Of a DNA stretch of 64,000 nt, positions 43,330 through 54,100 are shown piece after piece. The position numbers were made by a program, and so were the translations under genes. Under the pieces are notes generated by a model. That model was not told where the DNA came from. It saw only the letters and a program-made list of their open reading frames with translations, and made no database searches. Source of the DNA: Paenibacillus sp. PL2-23 (GTDB lineage Bacteria; Bacillota; Bacilli; Paenibacillales; Paenibacillaceae); assembly GCF_040834005.1 (NCBI RefSeq), contig NZ_CP162129.1:1345501-1409500 (forward strand), read 5' to 3'. Positions within the stretch are counted from its first letter, which is position 1, and each line of letters starts with the position of its first letter.

Positions 43330-46227
43330 ATGGATCTGATCGATCGATTGTATCAGAAAATCAACGAGGCTCCATTATCTCCGAAAGTGTTGTTGGCCAG
43401 ATCCTATGCCCAAGGACACCAACTGCTCGAGCAGATATGCAAGCGTTATGAAGCTGTCTTTAACGTAGAAGTGCAGACTCTCCGTGGAACAGTGACTGCG
43501 AATACAAAGTCAGAGCTGTTTCGCAGAAACATCAGACTGCTTGATGAGGGGCAAGCGGTTTGGGTTGTCCGTGAGCTGATGAAGCAGTTGGCCATAGAGA
43601 ATCCGATGAGTTATATAAACGAGTCCATGCTGAAACCGGGAATCGTGAATCAATTGAATCGTGTTATATTCGATATGCGGCTGGCCGGTCTTCGTTCGGA
43701 TGAAGTGAAGGCGGAGTGTTTCACGAATCTGCATAAAGGCGAATATTTGAAGCGACTGCTTGCAGCCTATGAGACGTATCTAAGGAAAAATTACCTGACG
43801 GATGCTGCCGGATTGGCTGACTACTTGAAGCCAGGCGGGGACGAAACCATCTATCTGGCGCTTGCGCCAACAGGGTGGACGTTGGTGGAGCGGAACATGA
43901 TCCACAAGCTGTCGGGGGAGCGTCTCTGCATCCTGAATTCGGATGCTCCATTTTATAGGAACGAAGCGTTCTCAAAGAATCAATTCGCGATGTTCCGCGC
44001 AACCGGAAGCCTAGCGGAGGTCAAAGAGGGATTTCGAAGAATCCTATCCGATCCCGCGGCTCTTGATAAGATGGAAATCATGTTGTCAGATTATGAACAT
44101 TATGCGCCCATTATTCAATCGCATGCCGAAGCACTGGGCGTCGAATTTACGCTCTCGAACGGGCTGCCGCTTGTTTTTTGTGATGCTGGGAAAGCGGTTG
44201 TAGGGATACTTGATTGGATTGTCGAAGGTTTCCCGGTAAAGAGGCTTTCGGAAATGCTGCGACATGGCTATATTTCGTTCTCAGATGAACGCTGGACTCG
44301 CACCGATTGGGTTCGCTTGCTGGAGAAGTCCGGTATTGGTTGGGGAAGAGAACGGTATCTTGCTATCCTTCGTCCAGAACGATTGAGTGAGGAAGAGCGG
44401 GAGCAAGGAACGGCTTTACTTACATACGTGAAGGATTGGTTTGATCGGCTGCCCGAAGGCAATGTATGGAATCCATTTATCTTGTTAGAGTGGGTAACGG
44501 ATTTTGTTCAGAAATATGTGCCGGCACGGTCACTGGATGATGCTCATGTAGGGGTAGTGTTGAAGGAGATGACGAAGCGTTACTCAGCAATTCCATCTGA
44601 ACCAATGCCGATGGATTTGGCTATCCAGTACGTGAAAGAGATGTTAGCCGGGATTCGTATTCGAGCCACGGCATCACCAAAACCGGGTTCGATTCATATT
44701 AGCTCCTTACAAAACGGTGGGTGGAGCGGGAGAGAGCGGACTTGGATCTTGGGTATGGATGAGAGAACTTGGAGTATATCTGCAGTGCAAGACCCTCTTC
44801 TCTTGGACCAAGAACGTATTACGCTGTCTAAGCATTTGGAGCCTGCCAAGGAACGTGCGATGAATGCCAGGAGCGAACGTGAGTCCCGGCTGTCGCGAAT
44901 CCGGGGCGAGATATGGTTAAGCTATTCCTCTTATGATGTAGGTGAGCAAAAGAGCCAAGGTCCCGCTTTTGAAATGCTTCAAGTTCTGCGGCTGCAGTCA
45001 GGGGATTTGTCATTGGATTATGGAGCATTGGAACACTCATTAGGTGAACCCTACCGTGTGATGGATATCATGCATACGACTGGTGTACATGCTCCGGTTG
45101 ACGGAATCGATGCGTGGGCGGGGCTGCTCCAGGAACCGAATGGCAAATCCAAGGACGGATTGCAGGCTATGATGGAAACGTACCCTGCTCTTGCCGCGGG
45201 GTATCAAGCCCTAGCTTTCCGGTTAGATGAGAGGTTATCAGCCTATGACGGCTGGCTGGAGATCGACTCTTCTACAAGCTCTCATGGCTTAGATGACGTT
45301 CAGCGCAGCGATGCCATTAGTGTGAGTCAGTTAGAGAAGTATGCGAGCTGCGGGCTGCAATACTATTTCTACTATGTCTTGAAGCTTCGTCCGAAGGAGG
45401 TCTCGGAATTCGACCGGACCCGCTGGCTGCAAGCAAGCGAGAGAGGCTCCTTGCTGCACGATATTTTCAGACGGTATCTGGAGGACGTTACGGACAAAGG
45501 AACGAAACCGGTCCAGCATGATAAAGGCCGACTGGTCGAGATCGCGGAAGCCGTAATCCGGGAAAATGCGCTAACTATTCCTACCCCTAATCCGCATGTA
45601 TTCAACAAGGAATGTGAGGAAATCCGTCGGGATGCGGAAATTTTTTATCTCCATGAAGTCGGCAGAACGGACCAGCCCTGCTTCTTCGAATTAGAGCTCG
45701 CGGCGCAGGATGGAGAGTCTATGGAGATTCGCTTGCCCGGCGGCATCAATTTTAAGCTGAGAGGCTTCGTGGACCGGATCGATCGGATAGGACCTCACGA
45801 GTATCGCATTATCGATTATAAAACGGGCAGCACCAGCAAGTACAAGGCTGCAGCCTATTTCAGCGGCGGAACACAGCTGCAGCATGCGATCTATTCCATT
45901 GCTGTAGAGCAGTGGCTCCGCGAAACAGGCAGGGATCCTGAAGCCAGGGTGACGGAGGCGGAATATTATTTTCCAACGGAGCGTGGACGCGGCGAGAAGG
46001 TAACACGGCTACAGAACCGGAGAGAAGACCTTGCTTCTGTTGTTGCCAAGCTGTTGGATTCGCTGAATCGAGGGGTCTACATTCCGGCTAAGGATTCGAT
46101 GGTCTGCAGGTGGTGTGATTACCAAGCCGTATGCGGATCTCATGCGGATTGGATGGCAGGCAAACGTGAATCGTCTGTCAATGCGGAAATTCTAAGTACG
46201 CTGCTGGAGGTAGAGGGACATGATTGA
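43330..46227 (+). CDS. AddB-like iron-sulfur nuclease subunit (PD-(D/E)XK)
   Basis: The ~965-residue protein starts at MDLIDRLYQKINEAP (GGGAGGC upstream). It resembles the AddB/RexB subunit of helicase-nucleases. A helicase-like but degenerate body has no Walker A loop. The C-terminal RecB-family nuclease has motif RIIDYKTGS near residue 827 and QLQHAIYSIAVEQWL after it. Four cysteines fit the AddB iron-sulfur staple: C674 (YASCGLQYYF), then C926-x2-C929-x5-C935 (CRWCDYQAVC). It overlaps the AddA-like gene by eight bases, so the two are made together. A housekeeping addAB would be expected elsewhere, which makes this a paralogue in a defence setting. Confidence 0.87.
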   Translation: MDLIDRLYQKINEAPLSPKVLLARSYAQGHQLLEQICKRYEAVFNVEVQTLRGTVTANTKSELFRRNIRLLDEGQAVWVVRELMKQLAIENPMSYINESMLKPGIVNQLNRVIFDMRLAGLRSDEVKAECFTNLHKGEYLKRLLAAYETYLRKNYLTDAAGLADYLKPGGDETIYLALAPTGWTLVERNMIHKLSGERLCILNSDAPFYRNEAFSKNQFAMFRATGSLAEVKEGFRRILSDPAALDKMEIMLSDYEHYAPIIQSHAEALGVEFTLSNGLPLVFCDAGKAVVGILDWIVEGFPVKRLSEMLRHGYISFSDERWTRTDWVRLLEKSGIGWGRERYLAILRPERLSEEEREQGTALLTYVKDWFDRLPEGNVWNPFILLEWVTDFVQKYVPARSLDDAHVGVVLKEMTKRYSAIPSEPMPMDLAIQYVKEMLAGIRIRATASPKPGSIHISSLQNGGWSGRERTWILGMDERTWSISAVQDPLLLDQERITLSKHLEPAKERAMNARSERESRLSRIRGEIWLSYSSYDVGEQKSQGPAFEMLQVLRLQSGDLSLDYGALEHSLGEPYRVMDIMHTTGVHAPVDGIDAWAGLLQEPNGKSKDGLQAMMETYPALAAGYQALAFRLDERLSAYDGWLEIDSSTSSHGLDDVQRSDAISVSQLEKYASCGLQYYFYYVLKLRPKEVSEFDRTRWLQASERGSLLHDIFRRYLEDVTDKGTKPVQHDKGRLVEIAEAVIRENALTIPTPNPHVFNKECEEIRRDAEIFYLHEVGRTDQPCFFELELAAQDGESMEIRLPGGINFKLRGFVDRIDRIGPHEYRIIDYKTGSTSKYKAAAYFSGGTQLQHAIYSIAVEQWLRETGRDPEARVTEAEYYFPTERGRGEKVTRLQNRREDLASVVAKLLDSLNRGVYIPAKDSMVCRWCDYQAVCGSHADWMAGKRESSVNAEILSTLLEVEGHD

Positions 46228-49200
46228 ATCGTACGGCCTTACGGCACCGGCAGACCAAACTGACCGTGACCGGATCCTTACGGATTTAGATACGACTTTG
46301 CTCGTGGAGGCAGGGGCGGGATCGGGGAAAACGACCAGTCTGGTTGGCAGGCTGCTGGCCTTGATCGAGTCCGGTGTAAACATCGGCCACATTGCCGCCA
46401 TTACGTTCACCAACAAAGCGGCGGACGAGATGAAGGAACGCTTCCGCCTTGCGCTGGAGAAAGCCTATCGAAGATCATCGGAGGGTTCTATCGTCCGTGA
46501 ACGGCTGTCCGAGGCGCTGGGGAATCTGGATCTGATCTTCATCGGAACCATCCATTCGTTCTGTGGATCGTTATTGCGCGAGCGTCCCATTGAGGCGGGG
46601 CTGGACCCTTCTTTTGAAGAAATGGACGAAGAAAGCGATAAGCAATTCCGCGCAAGCTGCTGGGATGAATACATGGCTGAGCTGGATGGGGAAGCGCGGT
46701 TGCAACTCGAGGAGTTAGTGTCGCTGCGGGTGGATGTGAATACCCTTCGGGACGTATTTGACCGTGTGTCTTTGTTTACGGATGTTGAATTGCCTTGCGA
46801 GGAGCGGGAGCGGCCCAGCTTGGATCGAATTCGGGATACACTGCTTCCTCTGCTTGATGCTGCAGCGCCCTATATTCCGACGGTGGAGCCTGAGAAAGGC
46901 TGGGATCCGGTTCAGAAGCTTGTTCGGCAGACGCGTCAGAAGCTGCGCTACATCGACTTGTCGGATGATATGCGAATGCTTGAGATCGCCAAAGAGTTTG
47001 ACCGCAAGCTCGACGTGACGCTGAATCGATGGACCTCCAAAGAACATGCCGGCGAGATGAAGAAGCTTTTTCCCGATTGGCAGATCAACGTACTTGTTCC
47101 ATTCCTTCAGGCATGGCGTGAATATCTATATCCGAAGCTGATCCGCTTCGTGCGGCCTGTACTGGATGATTACAAGAGACGCCGATATGCTGCGGGAAAA
47201 CTGAATTTCCAGGACTTACTCATGGAAGCGGCCAAGCTTGTACGTGAATATAGGGAAGTCAGAGCCTATTTCGCCGAACGGTACCAGCGGCTGCTTGTCG
47301 ATGAATTTCAGGATACGGATCCGATTCAAGCGGAGCTGATGTTTCTGCTCACGGGGAGCACTGAGGGCGGGGTATTCGAGAAAAACTGGCGGCGGCTTAC
47401 ACCTCGGCCGGGTGCGTTGTTCGTGGTCGGGGATCCAAAGCAGTCGATTTACCGATTCCGCAGGGCGGATATTTCGATCTATAACGAAGTCAAGGCGCGC
47501 ATCCAGGAGTGTGGTGCAGTTTGTCGTCTGACCGCTAATTTCCGTTCGGTAAACTCCATTGGCGATTTCATCAATGGTCAGTTTGTCGGTAAATTTCCGT
47601 CTTCGGAAACGGAGGTCCAAGCAGCGTTCGTGAAGATGGAGACACGTGCGGGCGATCCCAAAGGCGCTCGTAAAATGCCGCATGGCACATACGTTCTTCC
47701 TTATCCCAAAATGCCGGGAGGCAAAGCTGCCGTCGCTCAGGCGGATGCCGAGCAGATAGCGGCCTATATCTCTTGGGCTTGCAAAAACGGCAATTTACAA
47801 ATCGCAGATCGTGATGGGGGAAGCCGTGACGCGGTTCCAAGCGATTTTCTGATTCTGACGAAAACGAGGGAGTTCATCCACTTGTACGCAGAACAGTTGG
47901 ATTCGTTCGGGATACCGGCTGATACTTCGGGCAGTACGACGGTCTATCAAGAACTGCTAGCATTATTACAGCTGGCTCGGTATTTAGATGATTCCGCCGA
48001 TAAGCCGGCTTTGCTCTCGGTTATTCGTGGAATGCTGTTCGGCTTGAGCGATCGGCAATTATGGGCCTATAAGAAGGAAGGATTTTCGTTCTCGTTATTC
48101 GACTTACCATCGTTGGAGGCCTGCAGTGACGAAGCCAAGGCAGTTGTTACGGTGCTTGGAAAGCTTCAGAAATATAAGGGGTGGGTACGCACATTAAGCG
48201 CGGCCGCCGCGTTCAGTCAAATCGTGGATGATCTCGGTATTCTGCCGTACGTGTCGACGCTGCCGGCTGGCTCTGTTCGCGCGGGGACGCTGGTGAGAAT
48301 GCTGCAGCTGTTACATGGAGATCCTGCGGCGAGTTCCAACTGGTCGGAATTGTGCCGATTGATCGAGCACATGCTCGCGGATCGAGGAATGGAGACATCG
48401 AGCCTGTACGCCGGCGGGAACCAGGCTGTCCGGATTATGAACCTGCATAAAGCCAAAGGATTGGAAGCACCTATCGTGTTCCTAGCCTGCCCCTGCGGAG
48501 AGTCGGATCATGATGCGACGCAGTATATCGATCGTTCCGAAGATCCGGCTGCTGGTTACTTTACGATAATTAAATCGATCGGAGAGTTCAAAACGGAATT
48601 GATCGCTCAACCCATAGGCTGGAGTGAGATGAACGAACGAGAGCGTGCTTTCTCCAATGCAGAGAAAGATCGGTTACTTTATGTTGCTGCTACACGCCCG
48701 AAGCAGATGCTGGTCATCAGCTTGTATCCCGATCAACCGGCGAAGTGCCCTTGGACACCGCTCGTAGATGGGATGGATCTTGCGCGCGAGCTGGATGTGC
48801 CAGCGGTGAAGCCAGGGCAGAAGACGGAGCTGACTAAAGGGCCGGATTTGAGTGAGTTGGAGGAAACTCGGAGGGTAAGGCTGGATGCGATTCGTGAGCC
48901 TACTTACGCAGTAATGTCCGTTACCGGCCATACGAAAGCATCCGGCGATACGCCGGAATGGTCCGCGGAGGGCAAAGGCATGGCATTCGGGAGCGTCGTT
49001 CACCGTACCATTGAGCTGCTAGGCAAGGGGTTATCGGAGTCGGACCTAGAGGACACCATACGCTTCTTAGCGGATGAGGAAGGCATGGCGGAGGAACTCA
49101 TAAGCGAAGCCGTTCGGGTTGTAAGAAGCGTAATCGCCAGCGAGCTCTGGCAGCGCAGCCTGCATGCTCGCCGCCGATTATTCGAGGTGCCGCTGATGAT

Positions 49201-49525
49201 TCGAAAGAATGCTGATGAAGTCGGAAAGCGCAGCAATGTCGGGGATGCAGGATCAGAGGTTGCGGCCGCATCGGAGGGTACAGGTTCCATTCAGCATGCC
49301 TATGTTCGCGGGGTCATTGACTTCCTCTTCGAGGAAGAGGATGGCTGGGTGATTGTTGATTTCAAGACGGACAGTGTAACTGAAGAGAAGTTACAGTCAT
49401 TCCTTGACTTCTACCGGCCGCAGGTGCAGGCTTATGCGTCGGAATGGGAGCAGACTTTTGGTTATAAGGTGAAAGAAGCGGGGTTGTATTTTGTTAGTTT
49501 ACAAAGATTTGTTTCTGTAAGGTAG
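46220..49525 (+). CDS. AddA-like UvrD-family helicase-nuclease
   Basis: The 1101-residue SF1 helicase has Walker A LVEAGAGSGKTTSLVGRLLA (about 29-48), motif Ia AAITFTNKAADEMKERF, FIGTIHSFCGSLLRERP, Walker B LLVDEFQDTDPIQ, motif III VVGDPKQSIYRFRRAD, RIMNLHKAKGLEAPIVFLA (motif V) and LLYVAATRPKQMLVIS (motif VI). The C-terminus is a RecB-like nuclease with GVIDFLFEEEDGWVIVDFKT (near 1035-1050) and QVQAYASEWE. This matches AddA in plan, though it is shorter than the ~1230-residue Bacillus form. Together with the AddB-like protein it should be a dual-nuclease DNA end-processing machine. BREX starts ~180 bases later. Confidence 0.9.
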   Translation: MIESYGLTAPADQTDRDRILTDLDTTLLVEAGAGSGKTTSLVGRLLALIESGVNIGHIAAITFTNKAADEMKERFRLALEKAYRRSSEGSIVRERLSEALGNLDLIFIGTIHSFCGSLLRERPIEAGLDPSFEEMDEESDKQFRASCWDEYMAELDGEARLQLEELVSLRVDVNTLRDVFDRVSLFTDVELPCEERERPSLDRIRDTLLPLLDAAAPYIPTVEPEKGWDPVQKLVRQTRQKLRYIDLSDDMRMLEIAKEFDRKLDVTLNRWTSKEHAGEMKKLFPDWQINVLVPFLQAWREYLYPKLIRFVRPVLDDYKRRRYAAGKLNFQDLLMEAAKLVREYREVRAYFAERYQRLLVDEFQDTDPIQAELMFLLTGSTEGGVFEKNWRRLTPRPGALFVVGDPKQSIYRFRRADISIYNEVKARIQECGAVCRLTANFRSVNSIGDFINGQFVGKFPSSETEVQAAFVKMETRAGDPKGARKMPHGTYVLPYPKMPGGKAAVAQADAEQIAAYISWACKNGNLQIADRDGGSRDAVPSDFLILTKTREFIHLYAEQLDSFGIPADTSGSTTVYQELLALLQLARYLDDSADKPALLSVIRGMLFGLSDRQLWAYKKEGFSFSLFDLPSLEACSDEAKAVVTVLGKLQKYKGWVRTLSAAAAFSQIVDDLGILPYVSTLPAGSVRAGTLVRMLQLLHGDPAASSNWSELCRLIEHMLADRGMETSSLYAGGNQAVRIMNLHKAKGLEAPIVFLACPCGESDHDATQYIDRSEDPAAGYFTIIKSIGEFKTELIAQPIGWSEMNERERAFSNAEKDRLLYVAATRPKQMLVISLYPDQPAKCPWTPLVDGMDLARELDVPAVKPGQKTELTKGPDLSELEETRRVRLDAIREPTYAVMSVTGHTKASGDTPEWSAEGKGMAFGSVVHRTIELLGKGLSESDLEDTIRFLADEEGMAEELISEAVRVVRSVIASELWQRSLHARRRLFEVPLMIRKNADEVGKRSNVGDAGSEVAAASEGTGSIQHAYVRGVIDFLFEEEDGWVIVDFKTDSVTEEKLQSFLDFYRPQVQAYASEWEQTFGYKVKEAGLYFVSLQRFVSVR

Positions 49526-49700
49526 GGGGGCTAACGTGTTAGATATCGAGACTGTTTGGGCTAATGTGTAAACAATCGAATATATATCTGTTTGTAAGAA
49601 AAAATCGCAAATTCTTATACATAACTATTAAGATCCTATAACATGTGGTATTCTGTAGCTTGTAGGCTCTTAAAGTATGGTATAAGAGGGTGTTTAATGG
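49526..49700. promoter_or_regulatory. Intergenic region ahead of the BREX operon, with a candidate promoter
   Basis: A possible TTGTAA (49592) to TTATAC pair with 17-base spacing, and alternatively TATAAG just before the start at 49,681. It is A+T-rich. It separates the helicase from the BREX operon. No terminator is seen. Confidence 0.35.
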
Positions 49701-49952
49701 ATGGATGTATGTTACAACAAGCTTTTCAAGTTGTTGATCGATAGAGGAATGAAGAGAACAGAACTACGGAGAATGACCGGTATCAGTCCCAATACCTTGA
49801 CGAAGCTCTCGAACAATGAATTGGTTTCGATGGAGGTTCTTGTTAAGATTTGCCGTTCATTGGCTTGTGATATCGGGGATATCGTGGAGATTGTGGATAA
49901 GCCGGAGAATGACGCTTTTTCCCATGTTGCACTGAATGGTGACAAAGGATGA
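49701..49952 (+). CDS. Cro/CI-type helix-turn-helix regulator of the BREX operon
   Basis: The 83-residue protein is essentially one HTH domain: LLIDRGMKRTELRRMTGISP then NTLTKLSNNELVSMEVLVKI, as in small YozG-like regulators. Its stop overlaps the brxA start (ATGA), so it is translationally coupled to the first BREX gene and probably controls the operon by autoregulation. Confidence 0.87.
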   Translation: MDVCYNKLFKLLIDRGMKRTELRRMTGISPNTLTKLSNNELVSMEVLVKICRSLACDIGDIVEIVDKPENDAFSHVALNGDKG

Positions 49953-50551
49953 GAAAACAAGAATATAGTGCAGGAATGGTGAAGCTTTCGTTTTGGTTTT
50001 CTGACTTTCGTAAGGTGATAAACCTGATCAATCAGGGGAAATCGGTGAAAGAGATTAAATTGCTAAATATAGAAGAGAATCTATTCGCGGCTCCTACACA
50101 AGATAGAGCAATACAAATCTTTAATACAGTGTCCAATCGGGTAAAAAGTTTGGATCAATCATTTTATTCACTTTTTGAACAAAGTGATATAGCAACGCAG
50201 AAAATCATCAACCTTATAGCAATAATGATGACAGACAGCTTATTCTTCGATTTCGTTTATGAGGTTTACCGGGAAAAGCTGATTATTGGAAGCGATGAAC
50301 TGGATGATAGTGACATCCGAATTTTCTTTAAAAACAAGCAACTGCAAAGCGAGAAAGTTGCAAAATGGACGGATTACACCTTAAAGAGATTGGGCACATG
50401 CTACAAAACAATGTTGATGGAAGCAGGTTTAACGGATCGTTCAACCGGAAACAGAAAAATCCTGAAACCAATCTTGGATCTGAAGCTGGAACAATGTCTG
50501 AAGGATAACGGTATGAAATTGATATTTCATGCCCTGACGGGGGTGAGATAA
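49949..50551 (+). CDS. brxA: BREX protein BrxA (DUF1819)
   Basis: The 200-residue BrxA-type protein begins YSAGMVKLSFWFSDFRKVI and holds MMTDSLFFDFVYEVYREKL and DYTLKRLGTCYKTMLMEAGL. BrxA is a small DNA-binding helical protein, and type 1 BREX operons open with it. It lies two bases before brxB. Confidence 0.9.
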   Translation: MRKQEYSAGMVKLSFWFSDFRKVINLINQGKSVKEIKLLNIEENLFAAPTQDRAIQIFNTVSNRVKSLDQSFYSLFEQSDIATQKIINLIAIMMTDSLFFDFVYEVYREKLIIGSDELDDSDIRIFFKNKQLQSEKVAKWTDYTLKRLGTCYKTMLMEAGLTDRSTGNRKILKPILDLKLEQCLKDNGMKLIFHALTGVR

Positions 50552-50553
50552 GA

Positions 50554-51132
50554 ATGGCCAGCTTGGAAGAAAGATTAGATTTAGCGGAACGAATGATCCG
50601 AATGCCAAGTTTCCGGCAAAATAAAGGGCTCGGCAATGAAGTCGGTTACTATGTTTTTGATTACCCGGCGGAAAAAGAACTTGTAGTCAGAGATCGAATT
50701 GAGTACATGAAAACCAAAAATTCAAAAACAGCCGATGGTTTCGAGCTGATGGTCTTTGATCTTTACGATATCATCATTGATATTTTGGAGCAAGAAGGTT
50801 TTATGGAGCAATGTTTTATGTTCGAGAAGAAAAAAGGACTTGAACGCATCGTAAAATCAGTCGGAAACCTTCTGCAGATCAATGATGATGCCAGTCTGAT
50901 CGTTCAATATATTAAAGAACGCACCCCGAAGGAAGCTGTGGTCTTCTTAACCGGAATTGGAAAATGCTATCCATTGCTACGGTCACATAAGGTGTTGAAT
51001 AATCTGCATCAGGCCATTGATCATGTGCCGGTGGTTATGTTTTACCCGGGGAAGTATGATGGGCAGGAATTAATCCTGTTTTCGGAAGTCAAAGACGATA
51101 ATTACTACAGAGCATTCAGGCTTGTTGATTAG
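50554..51132 (+). CDS. brxB: BREX protein BrxB (DUF1788)
   Basis: The 192-residue DUF1788 protein has SLEERLDLAERMIRMPSF, GLGNEVGYYVFDYPAEKEL, VVFLTGIGKCYPLLRSHKVL and VPVVMFYPGKYDGQELILF. It is an essential small part of type 1 BREX and binds PglZ in described systems. Twelve bases separate it from brxC. Confidence 0.92.
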   Translation: MASLEERLDLAERMIRMPSFRQNKGLGNEVGYYVFDYPAEKELVVRDRIEYMKTKNSKTADGFELMVFDLYDIIIDILEQEGFMEQCFMFEKKKGLERIVKSVGNLLQINDDASLIVQYIKERTPKEAVVFLTGIGKCYPLLRSHKVLNNLHQAIDHVPVVMFYPGKYDGQELILFSEVKDDNYYRAFRLVD

Positions 51133-51144
51133 GGAGCTGATGAT

Positions 51145-54100
51145 ATGAAGATCAAAGATATGTTCGTTAGAGAAATCGATCGGGATATTAAAGGTGTTAT
51201 CAAAGTTGGTCAAGCCGATGAAGAAAATATTAAGCAAGAACTTGAAGAATACGTGGTGACAAAGGAACTGCAAAAGCACTTTGCGGATTTCTTCTCAAGT
51301 TATAAGAAGGGGATTAACGGATACACTGACAAAATGGGTGTGTGGATTTCTGGCTTCTTCGGTAGCGGTAAATCCCACTTTCTGAAAATTCTATCGTATT
51401 TACTAGACAATAAAGAAGTGCAAGGTAAGAGAGCACTGGATTACTTCATAGAAGATAACAAAATCGTTGACTCCATGGTGCTGGCAGACATGAAACTTGC
51501 TGCTAGTGTTCCTACGGATGTCGTTCTGTTCAATATTGATTCCAAGAGTGAAATGACCGGAAAGCATTCCAAGGATGCCATTGTGTCCGTTTTTCTTAAA
51601 GTATTTAATGAAATGCAAGGGTTTTGCGGTTCCATTCCATTTCTGGCAGATTTGGAAAGGCAACTTGTTGAGGTAGACCGCTATGAAGAATTTAAGAACC
51701 TCTTTCAAGTGAATTTCGGCAAGCCGTGGGAAGAATCGCGGCACAAGTTTGATTTTATTCAAGACAGCATAGTGGAAGTATTGGCCGAAATGGGATTTAT
51801 GAGCGAAGCCGCGGCTCGTAACTGGTGCGAGAAAGCATCGGAGCCGTACTCCATTAGCATTGAACATTTTGCGCGTCTGGTGAAAGAATACATCGATCGG
51901 AAAGGGAATAATCGCCACATTGTATTCCTCGTGGATGAGATTGGTCAGTACATAGGGGATGACTCCAAGCTGATGCTGAATTTGCAAACGGTAACCGAGG
52001 ATCTGGGAACGGCCTGCAATGGTAAGATTTGGATTGTCGTTACTAGCCAACAAGATATTGATTCCATTACCAAGACGAAGGGGAACGACTTCTCCAAGAT
52101 CCAGGGACGGTTCGATACCCGCCTATCTCTTTCCTCAGCCAATGTTGATGAGGTAATCAAGAAGAGAATTCTGGATAAAAACATGACAGCGCAGCAGACG
52201 CTAAGATTACTGTATGAGCAGAAAGCTACCATTATCAAGAACTTGATTGTCTTTAATGACGGCATCGAAAAGAAGCTATATGCAGACGACCGCGACTTTG
52301 CAGCCGTTTATCCTTTTGTGCCTTATCAATTTAATTTGCTAGGGAGCGTCCTGACTTCCATCAGAACTCACGGGGCTTCGGGCAAGCATCTGGCTGAAGG
52401 CGAGCGATCCATGATTGCTTTGTTTAAGGAATCGGCGGTAAAACTGATGGATCGTCCGGAAGGTACGTTAATCCCTTTTAATATGTTCTACGATGCGCTG
52501 CATCAATTCTTGGACCATAGTCATAAAGGCGTCATCAGCCGCGCAATGGATAACGATTATATTAACCTCGACAGAAAGGACGACTGCTTCGCGGTAAATG
52601 TACTGAAAACGTTGTTTATGATCAAGTACGTGAAAGAAATTAAAGCCAACATCGATAATATTACCAGTTTGATGATCGCGGATATAGATACTGACAGAAT
52701 GGAATTGAAACAACAAGTAGAAGAAGCATTGAAAATTCTTGCCAATCAAACATTAATCCAGAAGAATGGCGATATCTACGTGTTCTTGACCAATGAAGAA
52801 CAAGAGATAAACCGTGAAATTGACAGCCAGAATGTGGAGATGGCGGAGGTTATCAGTAAAGTATCGGAACTCATCTATGATGATATTTTCAAAGGCGACA
52901 AATATCGTTATCCGGCCTTTAATGGCAGATATAATTTTGCTTTCAATCGATTCGTGGATGACCGGCCGTATAAATCGAATCAGAGCCACGACATCGGAAT
53001 ACGGGTACTCACTCCGAGCAGTGATTATAGTACCGATGAGACAACCTTGCGTATGATTTCGGGGCAGGGAAGAGAAATTCTTGTCGTACTCCCCAATGAT
53101 TCCGCCTTTCTAGATGAAATCAGGAATGCTCTCAAAATTGAAAAATATCTGCGCTTGAATACTTCCAGCACATTGACCAAATTCGAACAAATCAAGGAAG
53201 CCAAGCGTGTGGAGATGCGTGAGAGAAATGGAAACGCCAAGTTATTCTTGAGCGAATCCTTGAAGAGTGCTGATATTTATGTGAATGGGGACAAAGCCCA
53301 GATAGCATCGAAAGACATCACAGCAAGGATGAATGATGCACTTGGACGCCTCGTTTCGATCGTTTATCATAAACTGACGTATATTGACACTCCCATGAGT
53401 GAAGGCAATATTCGCGCCTTGTTCAAGAATGAAAACCAGATCACTCTTTCCTTGGAGGGCACTGCCGAACCGAACATCCATGCGTTCAACGATATGCTCA
53501 GTTTTATTTCAAATAATTCTTCCATGCACACGAAAACATCCATGAAGAGTTTGATGGATCGTTTTATGAAGGCACCTTATGGTTTCTTGGAGGATGATGT
53601 GGAATGGCTCGTCGCCAAACTTTTCAAGAACGGCGATATCTCATTTACCGTGAATGGAACCAGTGTCACCTTGCTGAATAAATCGCAGGAAGAAATTATC
53701 AACTACGTCACCAAGAGAGAATTTGTTGAGAGGCTGTTGACAGAGCGAAGAGAGAAAGCATCTGACGGCCAAAAGAAAGCTGTTCGCGAAGTCATGAAGG
53801 AATTATTCGGCACCTCCAGCGCCAATGACGATGATGATGCGATGATGCAAAGTTTCCAGAAATACAGCAAGGACATTTTGAATGAGCTGGATAAATATGA
53901 AATTATGTATCAAGCAAAGTCGTTCCCTGGACAGAAGGTTGTCGCTTCCGGAAAAAACTTGCTTCGTGCCATTCTTCAGATTCAGTCTCCGACGGAATTT
54001 TTCAAGAAGCTTCATGCAGATCGGGACGATTACCTTGACTTTTCTGAAGACTACGAACCGGTCAAATTATTCTTTGATGGAGAGCAAAAGAAGGTATTTG

